Counted from the stretch's first letter, positions 1 through 9,300 are shown. The stretch: DNA of 12,919 nt from Flammula alnicola (GCA_015499995.1 JADNRV010000792.1:1-12919); one strand, 5' to 3'. The notes: generated by a model not told the origin, from the letters alone. Made by a program: numbers and translations.

Positions 1-76
1 ACATGCATACGCGAATGGTTCTTCATATACTGTAGCTATATACTACCAGCATTACCCAGTCAGATTTTCAATCCAA

Positions 77-1204
77 TTAAACAACAGTAGGAGCGGCTTC
101 GGTCTTCTGTTCAGGAATCGCAGCTGATCCTGTGGGTTGAGCATCAGGAGCTTTTGGAGCATCTGATTTCTCTTGATCGGCAATACGACGAGCTTCTTCA
201 TGGATATCTTTGAACTTGCTTGCTTGTTTCGGTATAGAAAGCCTTGACCTTCTGACCAAAGGGAGATGCAATGGCCTTCAGGTAATACTAGAGATATTTC
301 AGCAAGAAATTACTAAGCTTTCACATTCATGAGCACGCACATCATGGGCAATCTTTGAATAGCCCTTCTGTTCATCCAAGGCTCTGGCCTGTTGGGCCGC
401 ATGGTCGACGGTCGTTTGTACCTTTGCCGAAATTGTTTGATCAGGTCCCAAGGCGCGCTCTCCGACAGATTTATCCAAAGTGTGGAAATAGGCCAAGAAT
501 CGCTTTGAGATGCCCTGCTTGCCTAAATGGGTGCTCAATGTGTGAGTTGTTATTACATGCAAAAAAAGTGCGCACTATCGATCTCGATGGCCCGTTGCAG
601 AATTTGATCAGACAATTTGTAACCTTTGGCAAGGTATTCGGCGGCAACTATGGCTCGGTTAATACCTGACTCTGGGAAATCACATCAGAACTCACTTCCT
701 GCACGGGGCTTATCGGATTGCTCATAGGAACCAGGAGTGGGATGATCTTCATCTTGATGGATGACGTCGGAGGTTACTGTGAGAGTTGAACCATCTAAAG
801 CACCTCCATTGAGCTTGAGAGAAAGAGTGAGTTCGCTTCAAGACAGGGAAACGAATGATCTACCATCAACGCTGTTTTAGCAGCATTGGGCTTCTCAAAT
901 GCTATCGTCGCTGTCGAGGCCTTCTCCTGATAGTCGATCGAAGCGATCCTGCCAGAGTATCATTATGAATAATCCTCGAAAACATTTTACATTGCACTTA
1001 CTTTCCGCAGAAGCTGTCAGAGAAGAAATCGCAGAGTTAGAAGCGATTGCTAAGATGATGTCAGGCCTTACGTGAAGAAGTCATGCAACTGAGCTTGGGT
1101 AGTCGTGGGGGCAATACCGGAAACCTAATGGTATAGAGATTAACGATGAGCAAGCCCACCTTTCAGAGAGAGAAAACACCAACGTTTACTGTGTACGTGG
1201 ACAT
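77..1204 (-). CDS. vip1: Vip1-like RRM RNA-binding protein, eight exons, with an apparent frameshift near the 3' end
   Basis: Exons on the minus strand: 1184-1204, 1072-1124, 1002-1013, 864-948, 696-813, 576-647, 341-522, 77-287. All seven introns (48-59 nt) are GT-AG. The start ATG is 1202-1204 and the stop 77-79. An RRM fills about residues 4-78: VNVSGI is the RNP2 strand, FFTFCGKI follows, and the degenerate RNP1 region reads STATIAFEK. After a linker come the family signatures KPRAGIAAEYLAKGY and ILQRAIEIDSKQGISKRFLA, then a helical C-terminal part ending in an A/P/T-rich tail, APTVV. This order matches fungal Vip1 proteins as I know them; the S. pombe member has no firmly established role, so RNA binding is inferred from the fold. 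Exon lengths sum to 754 nt, one more than a multiple of three: there is an extra A in the AAA run at 209-211. Without it the protein is 250 aa; as written it stops at 198-200 after 210 aa. The first intron has a weak GTTGGT donor; GTAAAC six bases upstream would remove two residues. The family call is firm; single splice sites are inferred by eye. Confidence 0.9.
209..211 (-). other. Apparent single-base insertion (frameshift) in the Vip1-like gene
   Basis: Upstream of this point the conserved frame reads ASPFGQKVKAFYTETSKQVQ. Downstream, the conserved DIHEEARRIADQ continues in the next frame. Dropping one A from the AAA run (minus strand) joins the two. No GT-AG intron of plausible length fits: the only GT...AG span here is about 23 nt. 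It is either a sequencing or assembly error in a homopolymer, or a real lesion that removes the last 43 residues of the 250-residue form. Confidence 0.75.
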
Positions 1205-1239
1205 GATGATGATGATGGTTAAACGGAGAGATTGGAGTT

Positions 1240-1304
1240 CTGTGTCTGGCGGATCCCAGGATGTCGGAGGTGCATGACGTCATTTACTTACCTATTTTAG
1301 CCAT
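1240..1304 (-). promoter_or_regulatory. Possible leader exon and intron upstream of the Vip1-like start, with an upstream ATG
   Basis: On the minus strand an ATG at 1302-1304 is followed by GCT AAA ATA G and a perfect GTAAGT donor at 1291. A CACAG acceptor ends at 1240, giving a 52-nt intron, the same size as the others in this gene. If spliced, the upstream ATG is in frame with the start at 1204 and adds 16 residues (MAKIELQSLRLTIIII). If not spliced, it is a six-codon uORF ending at TAA. Family members begin directly before the RRM, so ATG 1204 remains my preferred start. Whether the leader is transcribed cannot be seen from sequence. Confidence 0.45.
1274..1283. promoter_or_regulatory. CRE/ATF-type palindrome ATGACGTCAT
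   Basis: This is a perfect 10-bp palindrome containing TGACGTCA, the consensus bound by ATF/CREB-type bZIP factors (Atf1/Pcr1 in S. pombe). It lies about 70 bp upstream of the Vip1-like ATG, inside the possible leader intron. A site this long is unlikely by chance in a short promoter, but function is inferred from position and sequence only. Confidence 0.4.
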
Positions 1305-2217
1305 GACACAGCCTCAACATGATTTCGACAGCTATCGAGCGAGTCCGAGTCGAGACTGTACTATGTACGCTCTATGTGGACCTTCGAAAAAAAACCACGA
1401 AGAGTACGCACCGATAACCTAAGATGGCTTCAGGCCATAGATTAGGATCCGAGAGTGAAAGATCTAGAATCATTCAGTTTTATGCCTCTCTGTGGGTCTC
1501 GAGTTCTCGACCTGACCCTTCAAGGACGCCTTAGTGCAAATGGCAATGCACAGTTTGAAGAAATGAAATAATAAAATATCGTTCTTTCATCGACGAAACC
1601 ATTGTCTTTATTTAGTCTCTAGTAAGCACTTATTAGCTCCTGTTGACCACTTGTTAAAAGTTGTTTCAAGAAATACAAGGCTTGGCATAATAACTCTCAG
1701 GCTTCACGTGACTCTGCGGAGGCAGATTTTCTAAATTTCTTTCGGAATTCCATAAATAGAGTGGAGTCTGCTTCCATTTGTCGATTCTTTTGTTTCTTTT
1801 ACCTCGCTGTCCCCTGCGCACAGATCCTGGTACCAAGCACCCGCAACGGCGTAGACACCATCCGATCGTTGAAAACTCAGAGATCCCACTGCCGCCTGCA
1901 GCAACGACCGATATTCACCGCAGTCTGCTGGTCTATACACTCAACTGCTCGGTGTTCTCAGAGCCAAGAGGAGACAGACATTCAAAGCCGCCACATGTCG
2001 AGTGCGTAATCCTGCTCCGAGAATAAGCTTAAACGACTAATAAATGTCCTTGGCAGAAGCATAGATTCATATTCATTTCAGCACGAAGCATCTCACTCGA
2101 CGAGGACGCGGAGCGCCTCGATTAAAATAGCAAGCTATCGTATCGCCACCTTGTGGATCAAGCCAACAAATAGAAAGGTCAACCCGTTACTATTGCAAAT
2201 AGACTAGCATTCAGGGA
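1305..2217. other. Intergenic region between divergent genes, no recognisable gene
   Basis: About 0.9 kb lies between the Vip1-like gene (minus) and the 254-aa gene (plus). Overlapping short reading frames on both strands around 1731-2026 show no recognisable domain and no consistent exon structure. A pyrimidine-rich tract ending in CACAG occurs at about 1785-1822. The promoters of both flanking genes presumably lie here. Confidence 0.6.
1705..1710. promoter_or_regulatory. CACGTG E-box-type palindrome
   Basis: A single CACGTG, in the context TTCACGTGAC, is the core recognised by fungal bHLH factors such as Cbf1 and Pho4. It lies in the region between two divergent genes, about 500 bp from each start. 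A hexamer is weak evidence on its own. Confidence 0.2.
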
Positions 2218-3043
2218 ATGGTAAGTAACCTTGAACCTGCCACTCCTATACAATGGGCATGATAGATAAAATTCCTCGTAGGCTTATTTAATGACCAAGG
2301 CATCTAAGAGCCCGGAGCGACTTTCACGCTATTCACGGTTTAAACCTTCGACACCTATCGAGATACCTATATGCCGCAGGCCAGCTGCGTCATCATCTCC
2401 TTCTCCTGACGGACATCCCGCATCCCCAGACATGCTATTTGAGATGTCACCGGTGTCATCTAACTCTCCACCATTATCTTCAGTATACCCTACCTCTCGA
2501 TCAAACGAAATAAACAATCACGAACCATTTATGTATCATGTCCCTACTTTTAGACCCTGTCCTGCTGGACCGGGAACTGGCACACAACTGCGACGAAAAT
2601 TTTCCCGCCAACGCGTTATGCCCTCCAGACACGATAGTGGCACAATCCCACTAGCAGCCGAATTGGCTGAAGCTCGCCACACAAAGAGCTATACGTTGCC
2701 ACGATCGGAGGACGTCCATGCTACTTTCCCGCAGCATCAGCATCGCGGTATGGAACAAACTCCGTCCACCACCAAAATCACTGGGTTTTCACCGATTAAT
2801 GACCATCACCCACTCGCCTTTGATCAGCCTTCCCGGCCAACCATACCCCTGAATCCTCCTCCGCGTAGATCGTCTTATTCTTCATTACCGTGGATTCTTC
2901 CAGGAAAAAGTGATCGCTACGAGGACGATGTGTCCTATTCCCAGGTCGATCCGAGTGCCTTCGAGTTTCGGCGCCATTTACTGCGCCGAATAGAACATCA
3001 AGACCCGTCTCGATTCAAAAGCCTCCATTCGCAGTGCTTTTAA
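2218..3043 (+). CDS. Unassigned Ser/Pro-rich, basic, probably disordered protein (254 aa)
   Basis: I do not recognise this family. The main exon is open from 2282 to the TAA at 3041-3043. I propose that translation starts at ATG 2218-2220: a GTAAGT donor follows at once (2221), the acceptor TCGTAG ends at 2281, and splicing gives M-A-Y-L-MTKASKSPERL. An in-frame TAG at 2200-2202 precedes this ATG. If the first intron is not used, the ATG at 2291 gives 250 aa. The product is rich in Ser, Pro, Arg and His, with no signal peptide, membrane segment or zinc-binding pattern that I can see. Landmarks are an S/P-rich N-terminus (about residues 30-75), PPRRSSYSSLPWILPGKSD at about residues 195-213, and a basic amphipathic-looking tail, FEFRRHLLRRIEHQDPSRFK. 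Several SP and RRxS motifs could be phosphosites. A length of 250 codons without a stop, plus a good intron, supports a real gene; the role is unknown. Confidence 0.6.
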
Positions 3044-3081
3044 CGGACCACTGTGGGTATTGAACACTTTTCGCTGCATCG

Positions 3082-3137
3082 GTAGGTGAATCTGTTCGTT
3101 TGTGTACCGAGCGTGAAGCACTAATTTGTTTTACTAG
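3082..3137 (+). other. Probable 3' UTR intron of the 254-aa gene
   Basis: The span has a GTAGGT donor, a CACTAAT branch-point-like sequence at about 3118-3124, a T-rich tract and an ACTAG acceptor, 56 nt in all. This is a textbook intron for this genome. It starts 38 nt after the stop codon, so it would sit in the 3' UTR, close enough that it need not trigger nonsense-mediated decay. Confidence 0.5.
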
Positions 3138-3996
3138 GTGCTTGGCTGTACCTCGGCGACAATCTATTCTTACCACAGATTTGTCCGCAAAAACGTTACC
3201 CTATTATCTATTATATTTCCTGGAGGCTTTGCTTCCTTATATTCGTCTAATACCCTCGCATCGCATTATTGGAATCATCATCATTGTTACTTGCACTCAT
3301 CCAGATACCTCCTAGAAATAACATTCTGTTCAATATCACGTTCTTCCTATCTCATTGATCCTTCATTAAACCTAGATATTCCGTGTTTCCAGCAGCTCTG
3401 TTCTCCAATTCAAACCCTTGAATCTCCCGCATGATAGATAGGGATCTATTCTCTCCGTGCGCTGTCTCGCTTTATGACAATTCCTTGCGCCATTTAGATA
3501 TACACCGATGGGCGTAAGCCGCCGTTCGATTGCGTGAATGCGTGAAAATAGATACCAGTGACCATTCGTGATATTTGTTTCCGCGGCCTGGCTTCAAGTT
3601 TGTTATCGGTTCTGTATGTCGAAATAGGAGGACAGGGTTATTGATAGTGGTATTGAACAACATGCCAGATTGACAAGCGGTGTGAATAAAATAGAGGGCG
3701 GATTTCGTTGCTTCTGTACATCATGATGAACAAAACAGTAAAGTCACCAATGAAGCTGCAGGAAGCCAGTGAGATACATGGGAAAAACACCTTGGTGCGA
3801 TCTATTTTTAGCTTAAGTGTTCATATAAGGACATGCTCAGGAACCCACTGGCGATCACCATTATTCCACTAGGCGATTGACTCCCACAAGTAACGATCCA
3901 TTAGGAATATTGCTCATCATGATCATCAAGCAAGCTCGGCGGATCATATAGATGGAAGAACTTACTTGAGAAAGTAAGTAAAGTAAAGATTGGGCG

Positions 3997-4011
3997 AGGC
4001 CCATCGGGCCT
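3997..4011. repeat. Short inverted repeat AGGCCC-ATC-GGGCCT
   Basis: This is a perfect 6-bp inverted repeat with a 3-nt spacer, in noncoding sequence. It is not followed by a T-run and is not near a gene end, so no role is assigned. Confidence 0.3.
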
Positions 4012-5318
4012 GTTTCACAATTGTGCTGACTTTTATTGACCGGAGAGATCGCATTGATTCGGGCGTCAGCAGTTCGACTCTACTTGGTAGGTCCTCATCA
4101 CATTTAGCTGCTGGAAATTCTTTTACCGCATTTCGTGATAAATGCGATCCTGTATCACGAGTCCATCACGGCTTGTGTTGGGAACCTAAGGTTGAAAATG
4201 GACTTCGGCCAATTCATGGTGACTCACAATCCTTGGACCTCTGCTCTAGGAGGACGGCGGAATGGTTTTCAGACCGCCAGATAGCACTTAAGCCAGTATG
4301 AGTGCATCGGAGTATAGATGATCAAATTTTATTCATGGACCCATGTGCTCCTCATCTGAAAGGATGATCTTGTTCTCATCTTTAACCTTTCGTAAGTATT
4401 TCTCAAGAGTTCACGCACTAATCTGTGATGCATGTGCTTGCTGACTCCAACGTTAACACTGACAAGGTGCGCCGGGCACTTTAATAAGGGTCTTAAGGCG
4501 TCACCTGAAGGCTGTGAAGTTTCCTGGCCCACCATCAGCAGATTGCCAGCTTCTTGATGTTAGTGTTCAGAAACAGACGTCCTCAAGGCAGAATGCGTAA
4601 ATCAACGCCCGCGAGTTTACAGTGACAAGGAGAACAATCATAGTTCGTTGACGAGGCTGTGCTTGTTGTCTTGACACCGATTTGACACCACTGAGCGGGT
4701 TGTATAATGTTAGCTGCAAGCTCCACATAGGAGCCCGTAATTATACAAGGAAGCCGTGGGGCTTTAATCGAAGCTTAGTATTATAATATCAAAGATCTTG
4801 AATCACTCTGCGTAGGGTCCTAACTTCGAGTGTAAAAATCCGAGTCAGAGGCGGCCCATGTTCATGGCCAAAGGATTGGAAATGAACCGGGGATACCCAT
4901 GAGCACCTTACTAGCCTCCTCCAAGCCTGTTGACATCGCTTAAAAGATTAGATATTTTTACATCTTCCAGTGACCCAGAGGATGGTACTCCGCGAGGATA
5001 AGGATATTCACACAGAGATTTGCTTTTCACGTAGGACCAAGTAATCGAACATGTTCGGTTAGTATTCGATTGAGGAAAGATGTAAGCCGCCGAGTGAGAA
5101 TTATTCAAAGGGGAAAGAGAGAGCGTCATTGACCATGATGATTTTCCAGTTTGCCGAGCTTACGAGCGCACTGAATGATGGATTGCGCAGGATGAGTAAG
5201 TCAATCTGCGATCCATCCACCCACACAGTTCATTTAATTATCGAGCGAGCTGAAAGATCAAGCGATTGACCTGAAATATGTGAAACCAGAGACAGAGATA
5301 TAATAGACTCGTTATCAG

Positions 5319-5735
5319 ATGTACTTCAATGCTTTTGTGGATGGTGTTGTTCCAGACTTTCTTTGTGCCGGATGCCGAAGTGCAATTAATCATGAGAGCC
5401 TGAGCACCACCGCTGGCTCCAGCACCCTCGAAATGGGCGGCATATCAGAGATAACCATGGTAATAAACCGTAGAATTGTTTTAATTTGTTGTCTCTCCGC
5501 CGTAACTGACGGGTCCAACTGGCGCGGTGTCGTTGCAAGTACCAGGTTGGCAGAAAAAATCATTGAAGCATTCTTGAATAGCAGGAAGCATCAGAATAGA
5601 GCAGAGAGCCCAATAGACATAAGGACGCGCCCTGACGTATCAGGGCCGTGGTGGGATCTAGATAGGCTTTTTGATAGATTTCGATTCATGAGGAGGAACA
5701 GACAAGGTCCTCGGGTGCGGCAGAGAATATGTTAA
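5319..5735 (+). other. Doubtful 138-aa reading frame, faint F-box-like resemblance
   Basis: The frame starts with ATG and is open for 138 codons. Residues around 64-95 read LSAVTDGSNWRGVVASTRL, then IIEAFLNSRK and SPIDI. This faintly recalls the end of agaricomycete F-box domains (a W-R-x-V core, a following L, then a FLxRSK-like helix). The tryptophan spacing and the missing upstream LPxE(I/L) core make this weak. The opposite strand has its own open stretch further on (5732-6001) with LRR-like wording, SCLKSLRIDTLLPML. It may be chance or a decayed gene. Confidence 0.15.
5629..5646. repeat. Short perfect hairpin GCCCTGA-CGTA-TCAGGGC
   Basis: This is a 7-bp perfect inverted repeat with a 4-nt loop. 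It lies in the gene-poor interval and inside the doubtful 138-aa frame. No flanking target duplication or larger repeat was seen, so it is recorded only as local structure. Confidence 0.35.
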
Positions 5736-6319
5736 ACTGGGGTTGAGCCTAAGAAAAGGCCTCCTACCGACAGGTTCGTAAAATTGTGCCTTGGGTAGAT
5801 CAAGACATTATCGGAGCTCAACATCGGCAAAAGTGTGTCAATGCGCAGCGACTTTAAGCAACTCAATGAATGTATGGGGAACAACGCTTTCGTCGACGCC
5901 GAGGAGGACCTTCCCGAACAATCAATATGGATCAGGGCATCATTAAAGTCTAACTTTGGTCTCAGGATCGACGCGCAGTACGATAGTGGTTTGACAGGCA
6001 ATTATGGTTCGGAATGCCCACGGGTGAACTGGAATCAGTCAGGTTGTTGTCACGGTAGGAGGAGCCAATATCCGGTCGGGTGAGCTGAAAAAGTCCGCGT
6101 AACGCACCAGCTTAGAAAAATCCAACTCGAGTGAAGTTCAAGCAAAGACAGGCGATTTGGATGCGGTGAACAATGAAAAGTTTGTCGGACATGTCCTTTC
6201 GAGTATCGCGGTCACATGATGGTTCCACCGTGTTCAACAACGATCAACAATAGTCCGCTCAGAATTCAGTCGTTTACTGACGCTCTCAACCATCCTGCCT
6301 AAGGGCTGTCTCGCCGACC

Positions 6320-9300
6320 ATGTCAAGCGCCCATGCGCCAGCCTGGCAAACCGAAGAACTACAAGACGAATGGCCCGAGGAAGAGGATGGCAACGATGTC
6401 AACAACATCTCTTATGGCACTCAATCAGTCTCTCTTACTGTACCTCTGAGCACACAAATCCACACTACGACTGACTTCGAACCCGACCCTACACCATCTT
6501 CCAGCAAATATCAAGGCGTTGGAACATTTCTAGTCCGTGAAGATGTTCCCAAAGCCCCATTACTCCCGAAGACCCCAGGACGAAATAACAAGGGCATGAT
6601 CAAGGACTTTTTTACCCCTCTGCCACTCGAAAGGATGTTCGAACCTCCGTCACCTCCCTACCAAACAGAACACAAACCCAAAGTCTCGAATCCGAGTCCT
6701 CTATCTGCGTCTGGAAACCCTGTCGAAATGAACAAGCAGACGGAGGACGAAATCGTGGAGACGGATATGCCAAATATGAACTCTTTCCATGGCCGCAAGG
6801 CAAGTATGGCCTGCCAATTCACTTTCTCAGTACCTCGAGATACATCTTCTCGACCGACCAGCACGCACAGTGGCGCGTACCCGCAAGCTCAAAGTACACC
6901 AAACCCTCCCTTTCCCCCCAAGGCCGTCGCCCCTCCAACCGACCCTCGGCTACGTTTATTCCAATTCCAGTATGACACGTACACCAGAGAACATCTTTCG
7001 GCTTTAGTGGACTCTATTGCCATCAACACGCCTTCTGGGACAGGAACGACTGCGACACCTACTAGTTTTAACAATGCATTGTCTCGTGTTTCCGAAGTGA
7101 CTGGTACAGCTGCCAACATGTCTCATATGCGCAGTACGAAGCGTGTTAAACTCAGTCCTTCTAGCGACCTGTATGGCGAAGGTGCTGGCACCCGAGCCAC
7201 CATCATGCGTCCGAAAATCTACGGCAAAGACTATGTCGGAGAGTCGCGCTCCTTGATGCAGCACATCAAACAAGCAAGGGATTTTTCAACAATATCGACA
7301 GTTGCTAGTGCTGAAAGCAATTCTCCATATATCACTCACGAAAACATTGACGACAAGAACCAGCACCGAAATACCAGCCGCAAGAATATATCACCTCCAG
7401 GTAAATATCCCCAAGATAAATGACGATTTCCATATTAACATTCTGAGTATTTCGTAGCATCTGTGCGCCGACCCTCCTTCCTTTCTATACCCGAAAATGC
7501 CACCAACCCCTCTACATCGTCTGGCACGATGGCTTCGAAAGCCAGCTCGTATTCCTCAATCGGATATCGACAGAAAGCGGAAGCTCTCATGGAACAGATC
7601 AAGAAAGGCCAGAAACGTGTCTTTTCTGGCGATTCAGAGCTGTCACACGTTACAACTCATGTCGAGGAGCACACGAACTCCTCGTATTCTGGCAGCATCA
7701 AAACCATCCCCGATGGAAAGGAAAACCATGGGCATTCGCATCGGCGAACATCCTCAAAGTCGAATTCAATACGCTCGCGAGCTAGCCCGCGAATATCTCA
7801 CCACCGTGGCATTGAAGACGTCGAGTTGGTCCACAATCTATCCCGCATATCTATTCGAGAACAACCTCCAATTGTTAATATCACACTAATGCCACCAACC
7901 AATGTATTGCCACCACCTACACGCCATGAATCAGAACGACCGTCTCATCCTCCATCTACTCTTGCACCCCCATCATACCCTTCAACATCTATTCGTTTAA
8001 CGACAAACGAGGACCTTAATAGATTTGTATCATCAAGTACTGCGTCTGGAACCACTCTTACTGCGGGTAGTGCACCCTCTTTCGTGAAGCATGCCGGTCC
8101 TGCTCACATCCGAACCATTGCACCGGCCGACCTTCCATCTCTGCCCGACAGGTTCGGCGATATGTTATTCGACAAGGTGATGATGCGCTGGGTAAAAAAT
8201 ACCGCTAAAGCCACCATGGATCATGAAAAATCCGCCACGCAAGCTGGAGAAGTTTCAGATGATCCCTTCGGCGACATCGAAAGCTTGCGGGATGATTCGC
8301 GACAAGGAGAAGACGAGGTGCTTCACGTGAGGTCGGGAGAGGATGTTCCTGGCGGGCCAGCAGAGATGAGCATCATAGAGGAACAATCTGAAGTTGAGGA
8401 CGAAGAAGAGATGGAACTGTCCAACTTCTCGACAGATGCATCAGCCCATATCGTCAATCTTATGACAGGCGTTGATACCGACGGCTACGAAGATGAAACG
8501 ACGGACTCGGAAGACGACAACGATGATCTGCACACGGCTACGCAGGCAGAAATTAACGACATCGACTTCGATTCGGAATTAGAGGATTCGCCGTCCCGAA
8601 ATAACCTCATCGACGTGCGTGAGGTGAACGCCGACCCCGGTCAACAACAACAGCAGCGTCAGTTTCTCAGCGTCCAAACGCAAGTCGTCACCCAGACATC
8701 GGTCAGTTTTAGTACGCCGAACCGTGGGAACTCGGGTCTTTCGGCAGGCACGCCGATCATCAAGTCCGCGCTGAAGAGCAATAGCGCGACGCCGACCTCC
8801 GCGATGAAAAGCGCTGATCGGCGGTATTATCAGACGCCGCTTCAGAGGCTGGCGCATCGTCGGTCGGTCAGTTTCTCGGACGGTAAGCGGGATGGTCCCA
8901 TCCAAGGTTCGAACGTTTCCGTTAATTGTTTGCATCACTTCTCCGTCTAACGTCGTGTCCATGGCTGTCCATGTCTATAGGGATAACAGCTTCTGGCGGG
9001 ACCGTGCAGTCAATAAGGTCAAAACGGATAGCGGACATGATGAATGCTCTAGAGGACTCTGGTTAGTTCTCTCATTTTTTGTTCCCTCTCGAATTCTTTG
9101 GAGCTGTACTTAGGTTATTACCCATTTGTCTGATATAGATTTAGACGAGGAAGATTCTCCTTCCAAAGTCAGCAGTTCTGGACGGCCAGAAGAACTGCAA
9201 CCGCTTAGTGCTCGACATGTCAGTAACGTGGCCAGTACTTCGAAGGCGCAGTCTCCACGGAGGGTTTTCTCGCGTTCATATAGTCATAGACCCTTGCCTG

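Larger units (their letters stand above)
3138..6319. other. Long gene-poor interval; the first part is probably 3' UTR
   Basis: The first few hundred bases (to about 3400) are T-rich and probably 3' UTR of the upstream gene. From there to the Cdc11-like start I see no gene I can support. Short frames exist at 3472-3663 (minus), 3990-4301 (plus, no ATG), 4329-4535 (minus), 4911-5129 (minus), 5319-5735 (plus), 5732-6001 (minus) and 5835-6083 (plus). None joins to another through plausible introns, and none gives a clear domain. I saw no terminal inverted repeats, long terminal repeats, transposase or reverse transcriptase motif, and no tRNA. The promoter of the Cdc11-like gene should lie in the last few hundred bases. 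A decayed gene or unannotated noncoding RNA remains possible. Confidence 0.5.

Noticed and set aside
355..669. 104-codon plus-strand reading frame
   Set aside because: It lies antisense to exons 6 and 7 of the Vip1-like gene, whose protein matches a known family; the plus-strand product shows nothing recognisable.
666..704. Shorter alternatives for Vip1-like intron 5 (30-42 nt)
   Set aside because: Ending the intron at 648 gives a normal 48-nt length, a TTAAC branch point and the expected family sequence KPRAGIAAEYL; the shorter choices insert foreign residues.
1731..2026. Overlapping 69-82 codon frames on both strands
   Set aside because: Three mutually overlapping short frames without domain, consistent start context or splice partners; chance openness is the simpler explanation.
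4060..4100. AGTTCGACTC resembling a tRNA T-arm
   Set aside because: No matching stem arms, D-arm or anticodon arm at the right spacing.
3990..4301. 103-codon plus-strand frame
   Set aside because: It has no ATG near its 5' end, no recognisable domain and no neighbouring exon that could supply a start.
5715..5773. Possible intron (GTGCGG...CGACAG) extending the doubtful 138-aa frame
   Set aside because: After splicing the frame reaches a stop within about 30 codons and does not enter the open frame at 5835-6083, so it gives no better gene.
6612..7273. Several minus-strand frames across the first exon of the Cdc11-like gene
   Set aside because: They are antisense shadows of a long, family-matching coding exon.
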